Positions 24,634 to 33,812 of a stretch of DNA of 64,000 bases are shown here, one piece after another. This DNA comes from Streptoverticillium olivoreticuli subsp. olivoreticuli (GTDB lineage: Bacteria; Actinomycetota; Actinomycetes; Streptomycetales; Streptomycetaceae): assembly GCF_003391135.1 (NCBI RefSeq), contig NZ_CP031455.1, forward strand, positions 7,281,501 through 7,345,500. Direction: 5' to 3'. Below the pieces are notes generated by a model that was not told where the DNA came from, did no database searches, and was given only the letters and a program-made list of their open reading frames with translations. The position numbers and the translations under genes were made by a program. Position 1 is the stretch's first letter; every line of letters begins with the position of its first letter.

Positions 24634-27600
24634 TCAATCACTGTGTGTGGATCTCGGACCGATCAGCTCGATCTCTGCGAGTGTGCCCTCACCGGCCAGT
24701 GTCTCCAGGCGGTAGTGGTGGAAGGAGCCCGGAGTGTGCACCGTGAAGACCCGGGTCTGCCGGTCCCAGGCGAAGGACTCGCCCGTGCGCCGGTCGACCT
24801 CCGTCCAGCTCTCGCCGTCCGCCGAGCCCTTGAGGACCCAGCCGCCCGGAGCCTTGGCGCGGTCGGCCGACGTGAGGGTGTACGAGGTCACGCGCGAGCC
24901 GGACGGCACCTCCAGGGGAGCCACGGTGAAGGACGCCTCCGTGGCCGAGGTGTTGTCCGTCAGGGGCGAGGTGCCCGGTGCCGTCAGATCGCCCTCCGGC
25001 TCCGGCACCGCGTCGTCGTGGGTCAGGGAGGTGGGGCCCGCGTCCCGGCCGCTGCCCCACGCGGAGGGCCGGGGGCCCATGGTGAACTCCAGCGTCCCGC
25101 CGTTCGCCACCACGGAGTGCGGGAGCGCCGTGGAGGCCCACTTCTTGCCGTTGACCCGCAGCCCCTGCACATAGACGTTCCGGGCGCTGTTGCCCGGCGC
25201 CTTCACGACCAGGTCGCGGCCGTTCTCCAGGTGGACGGTGGCCCGGGTGAACAGCGGGGACCCGATCGCGTACTCCCCGCTGCCCATCACCAGCGGATAG
25301 AACCCGAGGGCGCTGAAGACGTACCACGCCGACATCTCGCCGTTGTCCTCGTCGCCCGGGTACCCCTGGCCGATCTCGCTGCCGAGGTAGAGGCGGGACA
25401 TCACCTCGCGGACCTTCTCCTGCGTCTGCCAGGGCTGCCCCGCCGCGTCGTACATGTAGGCGATGTGGTGCGAGGGCTGGTTGCTGTGGCCGTACATGCC
25501 CATCCGGACGTCCCGGGCCTCGGTCATCTCGTGGATGACGCCGCCGTACGAACCGGCGAACTCGGGCGATCCGGTCTCGGGCGTGCGGAAGAAGGTGTCG
25601 AGCTTGCGCGCCAGGCCGTCGCGGCCGCCGTAGAGGTTGGCCAGACCCCTGCTGTCCTGCGGGACCGTGAAAGCGAAGTTCCAGCCGTTGGTCTCGGTGT
25701 AGTCGTGGCCCCAGACGCGCGGGTCGTACTGCTTGGGCGTCAGCCGCCAAGCGCCGGAGGGGTCCTTGCCCTGGAAGAAGCCGACGGCCGGGTCGAAGAG
25801 CTTGACGTAGTTCCGGGCGCGGTTCAGGAAGTAGTGGGACTCCTCCCGGTAGCGGACCTTGTGGGTCTTCTCGTAGAGGGCCTGGCCCATCCGCCCGAGG
25901 CCGAAGTCGTTGATGTAGCCGTCCATCGCCCAGGACATGCCCTCGCGCGTCGTGGTGCTGGTGTAGCCGAGGAAGGTGGAGGTCTCCATGCCCTTGCGGC
26001 CCACGCCGGGGTTGGGCGGCGCCACCGTGGCGTTCTTGAGCGCCGCCGCGTACGCCGCCTCGGCGTCGAAGTCGACGCCCTTGGCGTAGGCGTCGGCGAA
26101 GGCGACGTCCGAACTGGTGCCGGTCATCAGGTCGGCGTAGCCGGGGGAGGACCAGCGGGAGATCCAGCCGCCGTCCTTGTACTGCTGGACGAAGCCGTCC
26201 ACGAGCTTCCCCGCCCGCTTCGGGGTCAGGAGCGCGTAGGCGGGCCAGGTGGTGCGGTAGGTGTCCCAGAAGCCGTTGTTGACGTAGACCTCGCCGTCGA
26301 CGATCTTCGCGCCGGTACGGGTCGGGGTGGACTCGCCGGCGGGCGGGGCGAAGGGGCTGGCGTACCGGCTGCGCGGGTGTGCGGCCGAGCCGGTGTTCTC
26401 GAAGCCCGAGTTGGGATAGAGGTAGAGGCGGTAGAGGTTGGAGTAGAGCGTGGTGAGCTGGTCCCGGCTCGCGCCCTCGACCTCGATCCGGCCGAGGACG
26501 GCGTCCCACGCGTCGCGGGCGCGGTCGTGTACGTCCGCGAAGGAGGTGCCGGCCGGGATCTCCTGGTCGAGGTTGGCCTTCGCCTGGTCGACACCGATGA
26601 GGGAGGTCGCGATGCGCAGCGTGACCGTACGGTCCTGGCCGGGCTTGAAGCGCAGATAGCCGGTGACGCCGTCGCCCCGGGTGCCCTCGCCGCCCGTGCG
26701 CTGCACGCCGTCCGGGTCGGCCGAGCTGATCGCGCTGCCCGGGAGGTCCGGAGGGCCGCCCAGCTTGCCGCCGGCGGTGACGGGCGCGTCGAAGACGCCG
26801 TAGACGAAGAGCCGCCCGGCGCCGGTGGACAGCCCGCTGCGCACATCCGAGTAGCCGGTGATCACGCCGTGGTCGGGGTCGAGGGTCAGGCCCCCCTGAT
26901 CCCGGACGTTGTCAAGGATGACGCTGGCGTTCTCACCCGGAAAGGTGAAACGCATCAGCGCGGCATGGTCGCTGGGGACGATCTCCGACTTCAGCCCGTT
27001 GTCGAAGGTGACGCCGTAGTAGTGCGGCTTCGCGATCTCACGGGAGTGGTGGAAGGGGAGGGCGCGGGCCGTCCGCCCGGCATCCGGGGTGCCGGTGGCG
27101 GCCGACGGCATGACCTGGAAGGTCTGCCGGTCGCCCATCCAGGGGCTCGGCTCATGGCCGGCGCTGAACGCCTGGATGGTCGGGAGGTTGTCGGCGTTGT
27201 TGGCGGCGGCGTACTGGTAGAGCCAGTCCGTCGAGCCGGCGTTGGTGACGGGGGTCCAGAAATTGAAACCATGGGGCACGGCCGTGGCGGGGAAGGTGTT
27301 GCCGCGGGAGAAGGTCGAGCTGGAATGCGTGCCGCGCGTGGTGACGGCGTAGTCCGCCGGGTGCGCCGCGGGCTTCTCCGCGGGGGCGGGCGCGAGCGAG
27401 ATGTCGTCCACCCACCCGCGGAATTTCGCCGGGCCGACGGGGGAGTCGTAGGCGATCAGCACCCGGGCGACCGTCTTGCCCGCGGCGACCGCGCCGATCC
27501 GCGACTCCTTGGCGTTCCACTGATTGACATAGAGGGTCTTGGACTCGGCCTGTCCCTGCGGTGTGAGGGGCGCGCCGTGCTGGTCGACCGCGCCCAGTCC

Positions 27601-28599
27601 GCTCAGATAGGTGCCGTCGGTGAAGGCGAGGTCGAGCGCGGCATGGGTGGCCGGATAGCGCGGGTCGGCCTCGGGCATCGAGGGGAAGATCTTGTAGGAG
27701 AGCAGGGTCTCCGGGGTGACCTTCACCTTCACGGCGAAGATCTTGTTGTAGGCGTAGGCATGGCCGGTGGCCCGGTGTCTGCCTCCGTAGCGCAGGGCGT
27801 GGGTGCCGGTGAAGCCGGCGCGTGGCTTGGCCGTCGGCGAGCCGGTGGGTCCGCTGTCGACGTAGCTGCGCATGTCCGGGGGCGGGGGGCCGCCGGTGTC
27901 CGCGGTCGCGAGCTGGAGCTCTGCCAGCTGGGTGATGCCGTCCCCGCCGTTGCGGGTTATGTCCAGCCGGTACTGCCGGTAGGAGGCGCGGTTGGCGAAG
28001 GAGAACTCCTTGGTCTGGAGGCGCTTTTCGAAGGAGACGTCCTTGCGGCTGTCCAGCACCGTCCAGCTGTGTCCGTCGTCGGAGCCCTGGAGCGTCCAGT
28101 CCCTGGGGTCCCGGCCGGGGGCGTCGTTGGCGGAGGTCAGCGCGTAGCGCACGGTCGTCACCGGCTCGGACAGCTCGAATTCCAGCCAGGGGGTCCGGTC
28201 GAAGACGAGCCACTTGGTCGTGGGCTCGCCGTCGATCAGGTTCTCCTTGACCTCCCCGGCCCCGGCGTTCTCCCCGCTAGCCCGGACGGCGGTGACCTTG
28301 TCGGTGACATTGCCCGGGATGCCCGCGGCGTCGCTGCCGTCTATCCCGGCGGCCCGCCGCCGTCCGTCGGGGCCGGTCTCGACCGCGTTGCGCCAATCGG
28401 GCTGCGGCTCACCCGGCTCGAAGGAGGAGCCGAAGCGCTGGGACGCGGCCTCGGCCCGTGCGGCGGCCGCCGAGGCCATGGCCGCCGCGCCCTGCGGGGT
28501 CTGAGTGGCCGTCACCACCAGGGCGGCCGCGAGGAGGGCCAGGGGGCGGGTGATTGTACGCCACCGGTGGCGGGATCCCTGTCGCCGACTCTGCCGCAT
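24634..28599 (-). CDS. Secreted GH92 alpha-mannosidase with F5/8 type C domains
   Basis: 1321 residues from ATG 28599, chosen because GGAGAGG lies about 7 bp upstream and a perfect palindrome sits just before it; an in-frame ATG at 28653 would put that operator inside the coding region. Signal peptide about 1-40. Next comes a discoidin/F5-8C-like domain (about 85-230, WTLQGSDDGHSWTVLDS), a jelly-roll region, then the GH92 N-terminal and catalytic domains (about 400-1130), including NEDNGEMSAWYVFSALGFYP-type sequence (EDNGEMSAWYVFSALGFYP here), which carries the proposed acid residue. A second F5/8C-like domain (about 1190-1315) ends the protein. GH92 enzymes are calcium-dependent exo-alpha-mannosidases acting on N-glycans and yeast mannan. 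Next to a GlcNAc-oligosaccharide importer, it may feed on glycoprotein or fungal glycans. Confidence 0.92.
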   Translation of the reverse strand: MRQSRRQGSRHRWRTITRPLALLAAALVVTATQTPQGAAAMASAAAARAEAASQRFGSSFEPGEPQPDWRNAVETGPDGRRRAAGIDGSDAAGIPGNVTDKVTAVRASGENAGAGEVKENLIDGEPTTKWLVFDRTPWLEFELSEPVTTVRYALTSANDAPGRDPRDWTLQGSDDGHSWTVLDSRKDVSFEKRLQTKEFSFANRASYRQYRLDITRNGGDGITQLAELQLATADTGGPPPPDMRSYVDSGPTGSPTAKPRAGFTGTHALRYGGRHRATGHAYAYNKIFAVKVKVTPETLLSYKIFPSMPEADPRYPATHAALDLAFTDGTYLSGLGAVDQHGAPLTPQGQAESKTLYVNQWNAKESRIGAVAAGKTVARVLIAYDSPVGPAKFRGWVDDISLAPAPAEKPAAHPADYAVTTRGTHSSSTFSRGNTFPATAVPHGFNFWTPVTNAGSTDWLYQYAAANNADNLPTIQAFSAGHEPSPWMGDRQTFQVMPSAATGTPDAGRTARALPFHHSREIAKPHYYGVTFDNGLKSEIVPSDHAALMRFTFPGENASVILDNVRDQGGLTLDPDHGVITGYSDVRSGLSTGAGRLFVYGVFDAPVTAGGKLGGPPDLPGSAISSADPDGVQRTGGEGTRGDGVTGYLRFKPGQDRTVTLRIATSLIGVDQAKANLDQEIPAGTSFADVHDRARDAWDAVLGRIEVEGASRDQLTTLYSNLYRLYLYPNSGFENTGSAAHPRSRYASPFAPPAGESTPTRTGAKIVDGEVYVNNGFWDTYRTTWPAYALLTPKRAGKLVDGFVQQYKDGGWISRWSSPGYADLMTGTSSDVAFADAYAKGVDFDAEAAYAAALKNATVAPPNPGVGRKGMETSTFLGYTSTTTREGMSWAMDGYINDFGLGRMGQALYEKTHKVRYREESHYFLNRARNYVKLFDPAVGFFQGKDPSGAWRLTPKQYDPRVWGHDYTETNGWNFAFTVPQDSRGLANLYGGRDGLARKLDTFFRTPETGSPEFAGSYGGVIHEMTEARDVRMGMYGHSNQPSHHIAYMYDAAGQPWQTQEKVREVMSRLYLGSEIGQGYPGDEDNGEMSAWYVFSALGFYPLVMGSGEYAIGSPLFTRATVHLENGRDLVVKAPGNSARNVYVQGLRVNGKKWASTALPHSVVANGGTLEFTMGPRPSAWGSGRDAGPTSLTHDDAVPEPEGDLTAPGTSPLTDNTSATEASFTVAPLEVPSGSRVTSYTLTSADRAKAPGGWVLKGSADGESWTEVDRRTGESFAWDRQTRVFTVHTPGSFHHYRLETLAGEGTLAEIELIGPRSTHSD

Positions 28600-28620
28600 C
28601 CCTTGCCTCTCCACGAAACC

Positions 28621-28632
28621 GACAACGTTGTC
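28621..28632 (-). promoter_or_regulatory. LacI-type operator palindrome before the GH92 gene
   Basis: GACAACGTTGTC, a perfect 12-bp palindrome with central CG, lies 22-33 bp before the mannosidase ATG. Palindromes of this form are bound by LacI-family sugar repressors in actinomycetes. No LacI gene is in the window, so the regulator would act in trans. Confidence 0.6.
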
Positions 28633-29015
28633 AACCGAGTAGCGCAGAGACAAGTAGGGCGTGAGACGCCAGTGGTGTCAAGGGTTCGGATGTTGGTGTC
28701 GCCGTGGGGCGGCATGGGTTGGGGAGGTCTCAACTCGGGAAAGACTGACGGTCAAAGCCGCTTTCGATCTTGCCCAGTTGATGTGAAGTGGACTATACCT
28801 GTCGGCGTCCGGGGCGGCCGCAGGCCGTCGCGGCGGATCCGGGGGAGAACGGCGGCCGGGGGCGCCGTGGGAGCGGCACCGATCCCGGGGAACACCCAGC
28901 ACACCAAGCTTCAACTGACCCGCGGTGTCGGGCCCTTCGTCCATGACCGGTTCGCACGGTTCGCAAGGGGAGACCGCCACACCGCCTGAGTCCTGGAGAA
29001 GGCGAGGACTTGAGC
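28633..29015. other. Divergent intergenic region between GH92 and ngcE genes
   Basis: About 380 bp with no credible gene. It should contain the promoters of both carbohydrate operons. The only notable motif is the dre-like sequence at 28787-28802. Confidence 0.6.
28787..28802 (+). promoter_or_regulatory. dre-like (DasR) sequence upstream of ngcE
   Basis: AGTGGACTATACCTGT matches 12 of 16 positions of a DasR-responsive element written AGTGGTCTAGACCACT. DasR is the GlcNAc-responsive GntR regulator of Streptomyces aminosugar genes, so the location before an aminosugar importer fits, but the right half is weak. Confidence 0.35.
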
Positions 29016-30461
29016 ATGGGATCCACCTCAGCATTCAGTCGGCGTGATCTGGTCAAGCGGACCGCGGCACTCGGCCTGATCGCAGTGCCGTCGATGAGTG
29101 TGCTCACCGCATGCGCCACCGGGGGCGGCAGCGACGACAACAGCAGTGCCGACAAGGGCGATCAGGGCAAGAAGTCGGAGAAGAATCCGCTCGGCGTCAA
29201 GAACGGCGCCCCGCTCGACGCGTTCATCTTCAAGGGCGGCCTCGGCGATCAGTACGCCAAGGACGCCGAGGCCGACTACAAGACCACGTACGGCGCCGAG
29301 GTCAAGCACACCGGCACCCAGCAGATCGGCCCCAAGCTCCAGCCCCGCTTCGCCGGTGGCAATCCGCCGGATGTCATCGACAACTCCGGTGCCGACCACC
29401 TGGACATGAACAAGCTGTCCTCGCAAGGGCAGTTGCTCGACCTCACCCCGCTGCTCGACGCCGCGTCGCCGGACGACCCCAAGAAGAAGGTCCGGGACAT
29501 CCTCTATCCGAGCGCCATCGAGAAGGGCAAGCACAAGGACGCCTTCGACGTCCTCTATTACGCCTTCACCGTCTACGGCACCTGGTATTCCCAGAAGCTG
29601 CTGAGTGACAAGGGCTGGGCCTATCCGAAGTCCTTCGATGACATGATCAAGCTCTGCGAGGAGATCAAGAAGGCGGGCGTCGCGCCCTGGACCTATCCGG
29701 GCAAGTACCCGTACTACGTCCACTTCAATATCTTCCCGCAGATCGCCAAGATCGGCGGCCTGGAGAAGTGGATCGCGATCGACAACCTGGAGCCCAACGC
29801 CTGGACCTCCAACGACGCGGTCAAGCAGGTCATCGGGCACTACGAGGAGCTCGCCGCCAAGGGGTATTTCCTCGAGGGCAGCCAGGGTCTGACCCACATT
29901 CAGGCGCAGACCTCCTGGACCAAGGGCAAGGCCGTCTTCATCCCCAACGGCTCCTGGGTGGAGAACGAGGCGACCCCGACCACCCCCAAGGACTTCGGCA
30001 TGGCCGTCGGCGCGCTCTTCGACGGCGGCTCCGGCGACAAGATGCCGCACGGCACGGTGCGCGCCGAGCCCAGCGAGCCGTTCATCGTGGCGAAAGCGGG
30101 CAAGAACCCCGTGGGCGGCATGGAGCTGCTGCGCATCATGCTCTCCAAGAAGCACGCGCAGAACTTCGCGCAGAAGGTCCATTCCCTCACCAGCAACATG
30201 CAGGGCGCGGAGGGTGCTTCACTCTCCCCGGGCCTGGCCTCCGCGGCGAAGGCCGTCAAGGACGCGGGCGGCAACCAGAACCTGCTGATGATCCAGTTGC
30301 AGGAGTGGTACCCCAAGCTGACGGACGAGAAGATGGGCGGCCTGACCAGCCAGCTGCTCACCGGTGACCTCAAGGCCGCCGAGTGGATCAAAAAGACGCA
30401 GCAGTACGCGGACGAGACCGCCAAGGACAGCTCCGTCACCAAGTTCCACCGGTCGGCCTGA
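29016..30461 (+). CDS. ngcE: N-acetylglucosamine/chitooligosaccharide ABC transporter, binding lipoprotein NgcE
   Basis: 481 residues from ATG 29016 (GAGGA 7 bp upstream; a TTG at 29010 is too close to it). N-terminus SRRDLVKRTAALGLIAVPSM with twin arginines, and lipobox LTAC, so it is probably exported by Tat and lipidated at Cys about 32. The rest is a cluster 1 (family 1) extracellular solute-binding fold with many conserved NgcE segments (GDQYAKDAEADYKTTYGAEV, VYGTWYSQKLLSDKGWAYPK, FIPNGSWVENE). Captures GlcNAc, chitobiose or longer chitin oligomers; exact affinity varies between species. First gene of ngcEFG. No ATPase gene follows; in Streptomyces the shared MsiK ATPase usually serves such importers. 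Confidence 0.93.
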   Translation: MGSTSAFSRRDLVKRTAALGLIAVPSMSVLTACATGGGSDDNSSADKGDQGKKSEKNPLGVKNGAPLDAFIFKGGLGDQYAKDAEADYKTTYGAEVKHTGTQQIGPKLQPRFAGGNPPDVIDNSGADHLDMNKLSSQGQLLDLTPLLDAASPDDPKKKVRDILYPSAIEKGKHKDAFDVLYYAFTVYGTWYSQKLLSDKGWAYPKSFDDMIKLCEEIKKAGVAPWTYPGKYPYYVHFNIFPQIAKIGGLEKWIAIDNLEPNAWTSNDAVKQVIGHYEELAAKGYFLEGSQGLTHIQAQTSWTKGKAVFIPNGSWVENEATPTTPKDFGMAVGALFDGGSGDKMPHGTVRAEPSEPFIVAKAGKNPVGGMELLRIMLSKKHAQNFAQKVHSLTSNMQGAEGASLSPGLASAAKAVKDAGGNQNLLMIQLQEWYPKLTDEKMGGLTSQLLTGDLKAAEWIKKTQQYADETAKDSSVTKFHRSA

Positions 30462-30499
30462 CGCGTCCGGCGGCCGACGAGGAAGGGCCGGGAGGCAGC

Positions 30500-31423
30500 A
30501 TGCAGCACGGCAAGTACCGGTTCATCGCGGGGTTCCTGGCCCTGCCGCTGGCCGTCTACGCGATCTTTGTGATCTCGCCGTTCGTCCAGGCGTTCCAGAT
30601 CGCGATGACCGACTGGAGCGGTCTCAAGGGCGCGGCGAAATACATCGGGTTCGACAACTACGACAAGCTCGTGCACAGCGACGAGTTCTGGAACGCGCTC
30701 AAGCACAACGTCATCATGCTGGTGCTCGTGCCGGTCGTGACGCTGGCGCTCGGGCTGTTCTTCGCCTTCATGCTCAATGTCGGCGGCAGGTCCCGGCGGG
30801 GCGCGGTGGTCACCGGGGTGCGGGGGTCGAAGTTCTATAAATTCGTCTTCTTCTTCCCCCAGGTCATCTCCATCACCATCATCTCGGTGATCTGGTTCAA
30901 CATCTACAACCCGGATCCCTCGGACGGCATGCTCAACTCCCTGCTGGGGGCGGTGGGCCTGGACTCCCTGCAGAGCGCCTGGCTGGGGGAGAAGAGCATC
31001 GCCCTGGCCTGCATCATGCTCGTGATGATCTGGGCGAACGTCGGCTTCTACGTGGTCCTCTTCTCGGCGGCCATGGCCTCCATCCCGCGGGACATCTACG
31101 AGGCGGCGCTGCTGGACGGCGCCGGCCGCGCCCACACCTTCTTCCGGATCACCCTGCCGCTGCTGTGGGACACCGTGCAGACCGGCTGGGTCTACATGGG
31201 CATCATCGCGATGGACGCCTTCGCGCTGGTGCAGATCATGTCGGTGAACATGGGAGGACCGGACGGCGCGACGGACGTCGTCCCGCTGCGGCTCTATCAA
31301 ACCGCCTTCCGCGACAGCCAATTCGGCTATGCGTCGGCCATGGGCATCGCCATGCTCATCGTGACTCTGCTGTTCGCCGTGCTCACCATGCGCTTCGCGC
31401 GTCGTGAGCGGATCGAGTTCTAG
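30500..31423 (+). CDS. ngcF: NgcF, sugar ABC transporter permease
   Basis: 307 residues, GGGAGG 6 bp before ATG 30500. Binding-protein-dependent transport permease of the MalF type with about six membrane helices and the cytoplasmic EAA loop EAALLDGAGRAHTFFRITLP (about 200-219) that docks the ATPase. Forms the channel with NgcG. Lies 38 bp after ngcE and 11 bp before ngcG in one operon. Confidence 0.93.
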   Translation: MQHGKYRFIAGFLALPLAVYAIFVISPFVQAFQIAMTDWSGLKGAAKYIGFDNYDKLVHSDEFWNALKHNVIMLVLVPVVTLALGLFFAFMLNVGGRSRRGAVVTGVRGSKFYKFVFFFPQVISITIISVIWFNIYNPDPSDGMLNSLLGAVGLDSLQSAWLGEKSIALACIMLVMIWANVGFYVVLFSAAMASIPRDIYEAALLDGAGRAHTFFRITLPLLWDTVQTGWVYMGIIAMDAFALVQIMSVNMGGPDGATDVVPLRLYQTAFRDSQFGYASAMGIAMLIVTLLFAVLTMRFARRERIEF

Positions 31424-31434
31424 GGGTACGACGA

Positions 31435-32355
31435 ATGACGACGGAAGCAGGCGCGGTACCCGCGAAGGAAACGGCCGCGGCCGAGCGGCGGGGCGGCCGG
31501 GAGAGGTGGCGCCGCCGCCCGGAGGGCGCGGTGCTCAACGTCTTCTCGCACGGCATTCTCATCGTCTGGGCGCTCATGGTGGGTCTGCCACTGATCTGGG
31601 TGCTGTGGAGTTCCTTCAAGAGCAGCGGTGACATCCTCGGCTCGCCCTGGTCGCTGCCGCGCTCGTTCCACTTCGAGAACTGGGCGCACGCCTGGGAACG
31701 GGCCAACATCGGCCGGTATTTCGGCAACACCATCATCGTCGTGGGCTGTTCGGTCATCGGGACGATGGTGCTCGGCTCGATGGCGGGCTATGTGCTGGCC
31801 CGCTTCTCCTTCCCCGGCAACCGCTTCATCTACTACCTTTTCGTGGCCGGGATGTCCTTCCCGGTCTTCATGCTGGTCATTCCGCTGTTCTTCGTGCTGC
31901 GCGACTTTCCCGGAGTGACCCTGCTGGCGACATACCCCGGGCTGATCCTGGTCTACATCGCCTTCTCGCTGCCCTTCACCGTCTTCTTCATGACGGCCTT
32001 CTTCCGTACGTTGCCGACCTCGGTCGCCGAGGCCGCGATGATCGACGGGGCCTCGCACACCCGGACGTTCTTCCAGGTCATGCTCCCGATGGCCAAGCCG
32101 GGCCTGATCAGCATCGGCATCTTCAATTTCCTGGGCCAGTGGAACCAGTACCTCCTGCCCATGGTCCTCAATCAGAACGAGCACCATTACGTCCTGACGC
32201 AGGGCCTCGCCCAGATCGCCCTCCAGCAGGGCTACGACGGGGACTGGGGCGGTCTGATGGCGGGCATGGTGATCGCCATGCTGCCGGTCCTCGTCGTCTA
32301 TTTCCTCTTCCAGCGGCAGGTGCAGGCGGGCCTGACGGCGGGCGCGCTGAAATAG
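31435..32355 (+). CDS. ngcG: NgcG, sugar ABC transporter permease
   Basis: 306 residues, MalG type: charged N-terminal tail (about 1-30), six membrane helices and EAA loop VAEAAMIDGASHTRTFFQVM (about 198-217). Completes the NgcEF channel for GlcNAc or chitooligosaccharide uptake. The next gene is on the opposite strand, so the operon ends here without an ATPase gene. Confidence 0.93.
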   Translation: MTTEAGAVPAKETAAAERRGGRERWRRRPEGAVLNVFSHGILIVWALMVGLPLIWVLWSSFKSSGDILGSPWSLPRSFHFENWAHAWERANIGRYFGNTIIVVGCSVIGTMVLGSMAGYVLARFSFPGNRFIYYLFVAGMSFPVFMLVIPLFFVLRDFPGVTLLATYPGLILVYIAFSLPFTVFFMTAFFRTLPTSVAEAAMIDGASHTRTFFQVMLPMAKPGLISIGIFNFLGQWNQYLLPMVLNQNEHHYVLTQGLAQIALQQGYDGDWGGLMAGMVIAMLPVLVVYFLFQRQVQAGLTAGALK

Positions 32356-32415
32356 CCGCCGACGGCGCGCGCGGGCGTACGGACGGGCGCGGGGTGCCGC
32401 CACCGGGCCGGACGG

Positions 32416-32817
32416 TCAGTGGAGCGTGAACCAGACCGCCTTGCCGGGGCCCTGCGCGGCCGGGCGGACGCCCCAGGCCCTCGCGCAGCTGTCGATGAGG
32501 GTGAGCCCGCGGCCCGACTCGTCGTCCCAGCCCGCGTTGACGCGGGCCGGGACCTCGGGGCTGGTGTCGTGCACATCGACGCGCAGGATGCGCGAGCGGC
32601 AGCTGAGGTCCACGGTCACCGGGGATTTGGTGTGCACCACGCCATTGGTGACCAGTTCCGTGACCAACAGACAGGCGGTGTCGGCGAGGTCGAGGCGCCC
32701 GTGCTGTTGCAGCGCGAGCCGGAGAGAGCTGCGCACGATGCCGATCATCCAGGGCTGGGCAGGGATCCGGAGTGTGTACCACCAGTCGGCGGTGGCCAGT
32801 TGAGGGTCCTCGCACAT
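32416..32817 (-). CDS. RsbW-like ATP-binding (HATPase_c) regulatory kinase
   Basis: 133 residues from ATG 32817, ACGGAG upstream. GHKL fold of the anti-sigma-factor type: N-box LLVTELVTNGVVHT (Asn about 58), G1 box VDVHDTSPEVP, and GRGLTLIDSCARAWGV (G2), ending GKAVWFTLH. In Streptomyces these single-domain kinases sit beside XRE/DUF397 pairs and resemble AbaA-locus components; they may bind or phosphorylate a regulator. It is transcribed divergently from the XRE gene, with 146 bp between. Substrate unknown. Confidence 0.88.
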   Translation of the reverse strand: MCEDPQLATADWWYTLRIPAQPWMIGIVRSSLRLALQQHGRLDLADTACLLVTELVTNGVVHTKSPVTVDLSCRSRILRVDVHDTSPEVPARVNAGWDDESGRGLTLIDSCARAWGVRPAAQGPGKAVWFTLH

Positions 32818-32898
32818 TGCGGGCTCCGTTCGGGGGGTGGCTTCAAGAGTGGGATGGGATCGACCGCGAGTGCATAAATTCGGTGGGCTTTCGTCCCT

Positions 32899-32916
32899 GT
32901 GAGTGACTGTGCTCAC
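32899..32916. promoter_or_regulatory. Inverted repeat between the RsbW-like and XRE genes
   Basis: GTGAG-N8-CTCAC, a short perfect inverted repeat in the divergent promoter region, 48 bp before the XRE start. Candidate autoregulatory operator; low confidence because it is only 5 bp per arm. Confidence 0.3.
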
Positions 32917-32963
32917 CGGGTGTGTGCAGGCAGACTCTCTGCCCAAAGGAAGGGAGGATTGTC

Positions 32964-33812
32964 ATGCCGCAGAAGCCCCCAACTATCCGCCAGAAGCGCC
33001 TCGGTGCGGAGCTCCGTAAGCTCCGTGAAGCGGCGGGTATGTCAGGTGAAGATGCCGCAGAGGCGCTGGAGTGCGGACAAGCCAAGATCAGCCGCATCGA
33101 GACCGGCACCAACGGGATTCGCCCGTTCGAGCTACGTGGTCTGCTGAAGGCCTACGGGGTGACCGATCGGGCGCTGGTCGAGTCGCTGGTGGACCTGGCC
33201 CGCGAGGGCCGCCGCCAGGGCTGGTGGAACCACTACGTGAGCGCCTTCCCCGGCATCGCCGACCTTGCGCACCTGGAGTCCAAGGCCGTCTCCGTCCAGG
33301 TCTGGCAGACCGTGCTCGTGCCCGGCCTCCTGCAGACCCCCGGCTATATGCGCGCGCTGTTCAAGGGCGGCAGGCACGGTTACGACGACGCCGGGACCGA
33401 GCGGTGCGTGGCGGCCCGTACCACCCGGCAGGCGGTGCTCGACAAGCCGGACGCCCCCGAGCTCACCGCGGTGGTCTACGAGGCGGCGCTGCGCGGCAGC
33501 GTCGGCGGGCCGGAGGTGATGCGGGGCCAGCTGGGACACCTCGTCGGCCTCGTGGAGGGCAAGCGGGCGCGGATCCAGGTGCTGCCGTTCGACGCGGGCG
33601 TGCACGGCGGACTGGACGGGCCGTTCGTCGTCTACGGACTGCTCGCGTCCGGGATGGACGTGGTGATGACGGACAGCCTCGCCGCGGCCGCCTATCTGGA
33701 CCGCGAGGAGGACGTCCGGCGCTACCGGGCGCTCTTCGACTCGCTGCGCTCCCTCGCGCTCGACCCGGCCCCCTCACTGGTCATGATCAAGAAGTTGGCG
33801 GTACGGGCGTGA
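32964..33812 (+). CDS. XRE-family regulator with DUF5753 (Scr1/AbaA-like)
   Basis: 282 residues from ATG 32964, preceded by AGGAAGGGAGGA. Helix-turn-helix at about 15-70 (LREAAGMSGEDAAEALECGQ, then AKISRIETG), then DUF5753 with VLVPGLLQTPGYMRALFKGG, LTAVVYEAALRGSVGGPEV and IQVLPFDAGVHGGLDGPF. Start options further upstream lack a ribosome binding site. The DUF397 partner starts in the last codons. Together with the divergent RsbW-like kinase this is the three-part module seen at the AbaA locus. Confidence 0.92.
   Translation: MPQKPPTIRQKRLGAELRKLREAAGMSGEDAAEALECGQAKISRIETGTNGIRPFELRGLLKAYGVTDRALVESLVDLAREGRRQGWWNHYVSAFPGIADLAHLESKAVSVQVWQTVLVPGLLQTPGYMRALFKGGRHGYDDAGTERCVAARTTRQAVLDKPDAPELTAVVYEAALRGSVGGPEVMRGQLGHLVGLVEGKRARIQVLPFDAGVHGGLDGPFVVYGLLASGMDVVMTDSLAAAAYLDREEDVRRYRALFDSLRSLALDPAPSLVMIKKLAVRA

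Noticed and set aside
24643..28989. Plus-strand open frame of about 1450 codons opposite the GH92 gene
   Set aside because: Antisense shadow of a high-GC gene: Gly/Ala/Val/Asp-rich composition, no domains, and the minus-strand GH92 is unambiguous.
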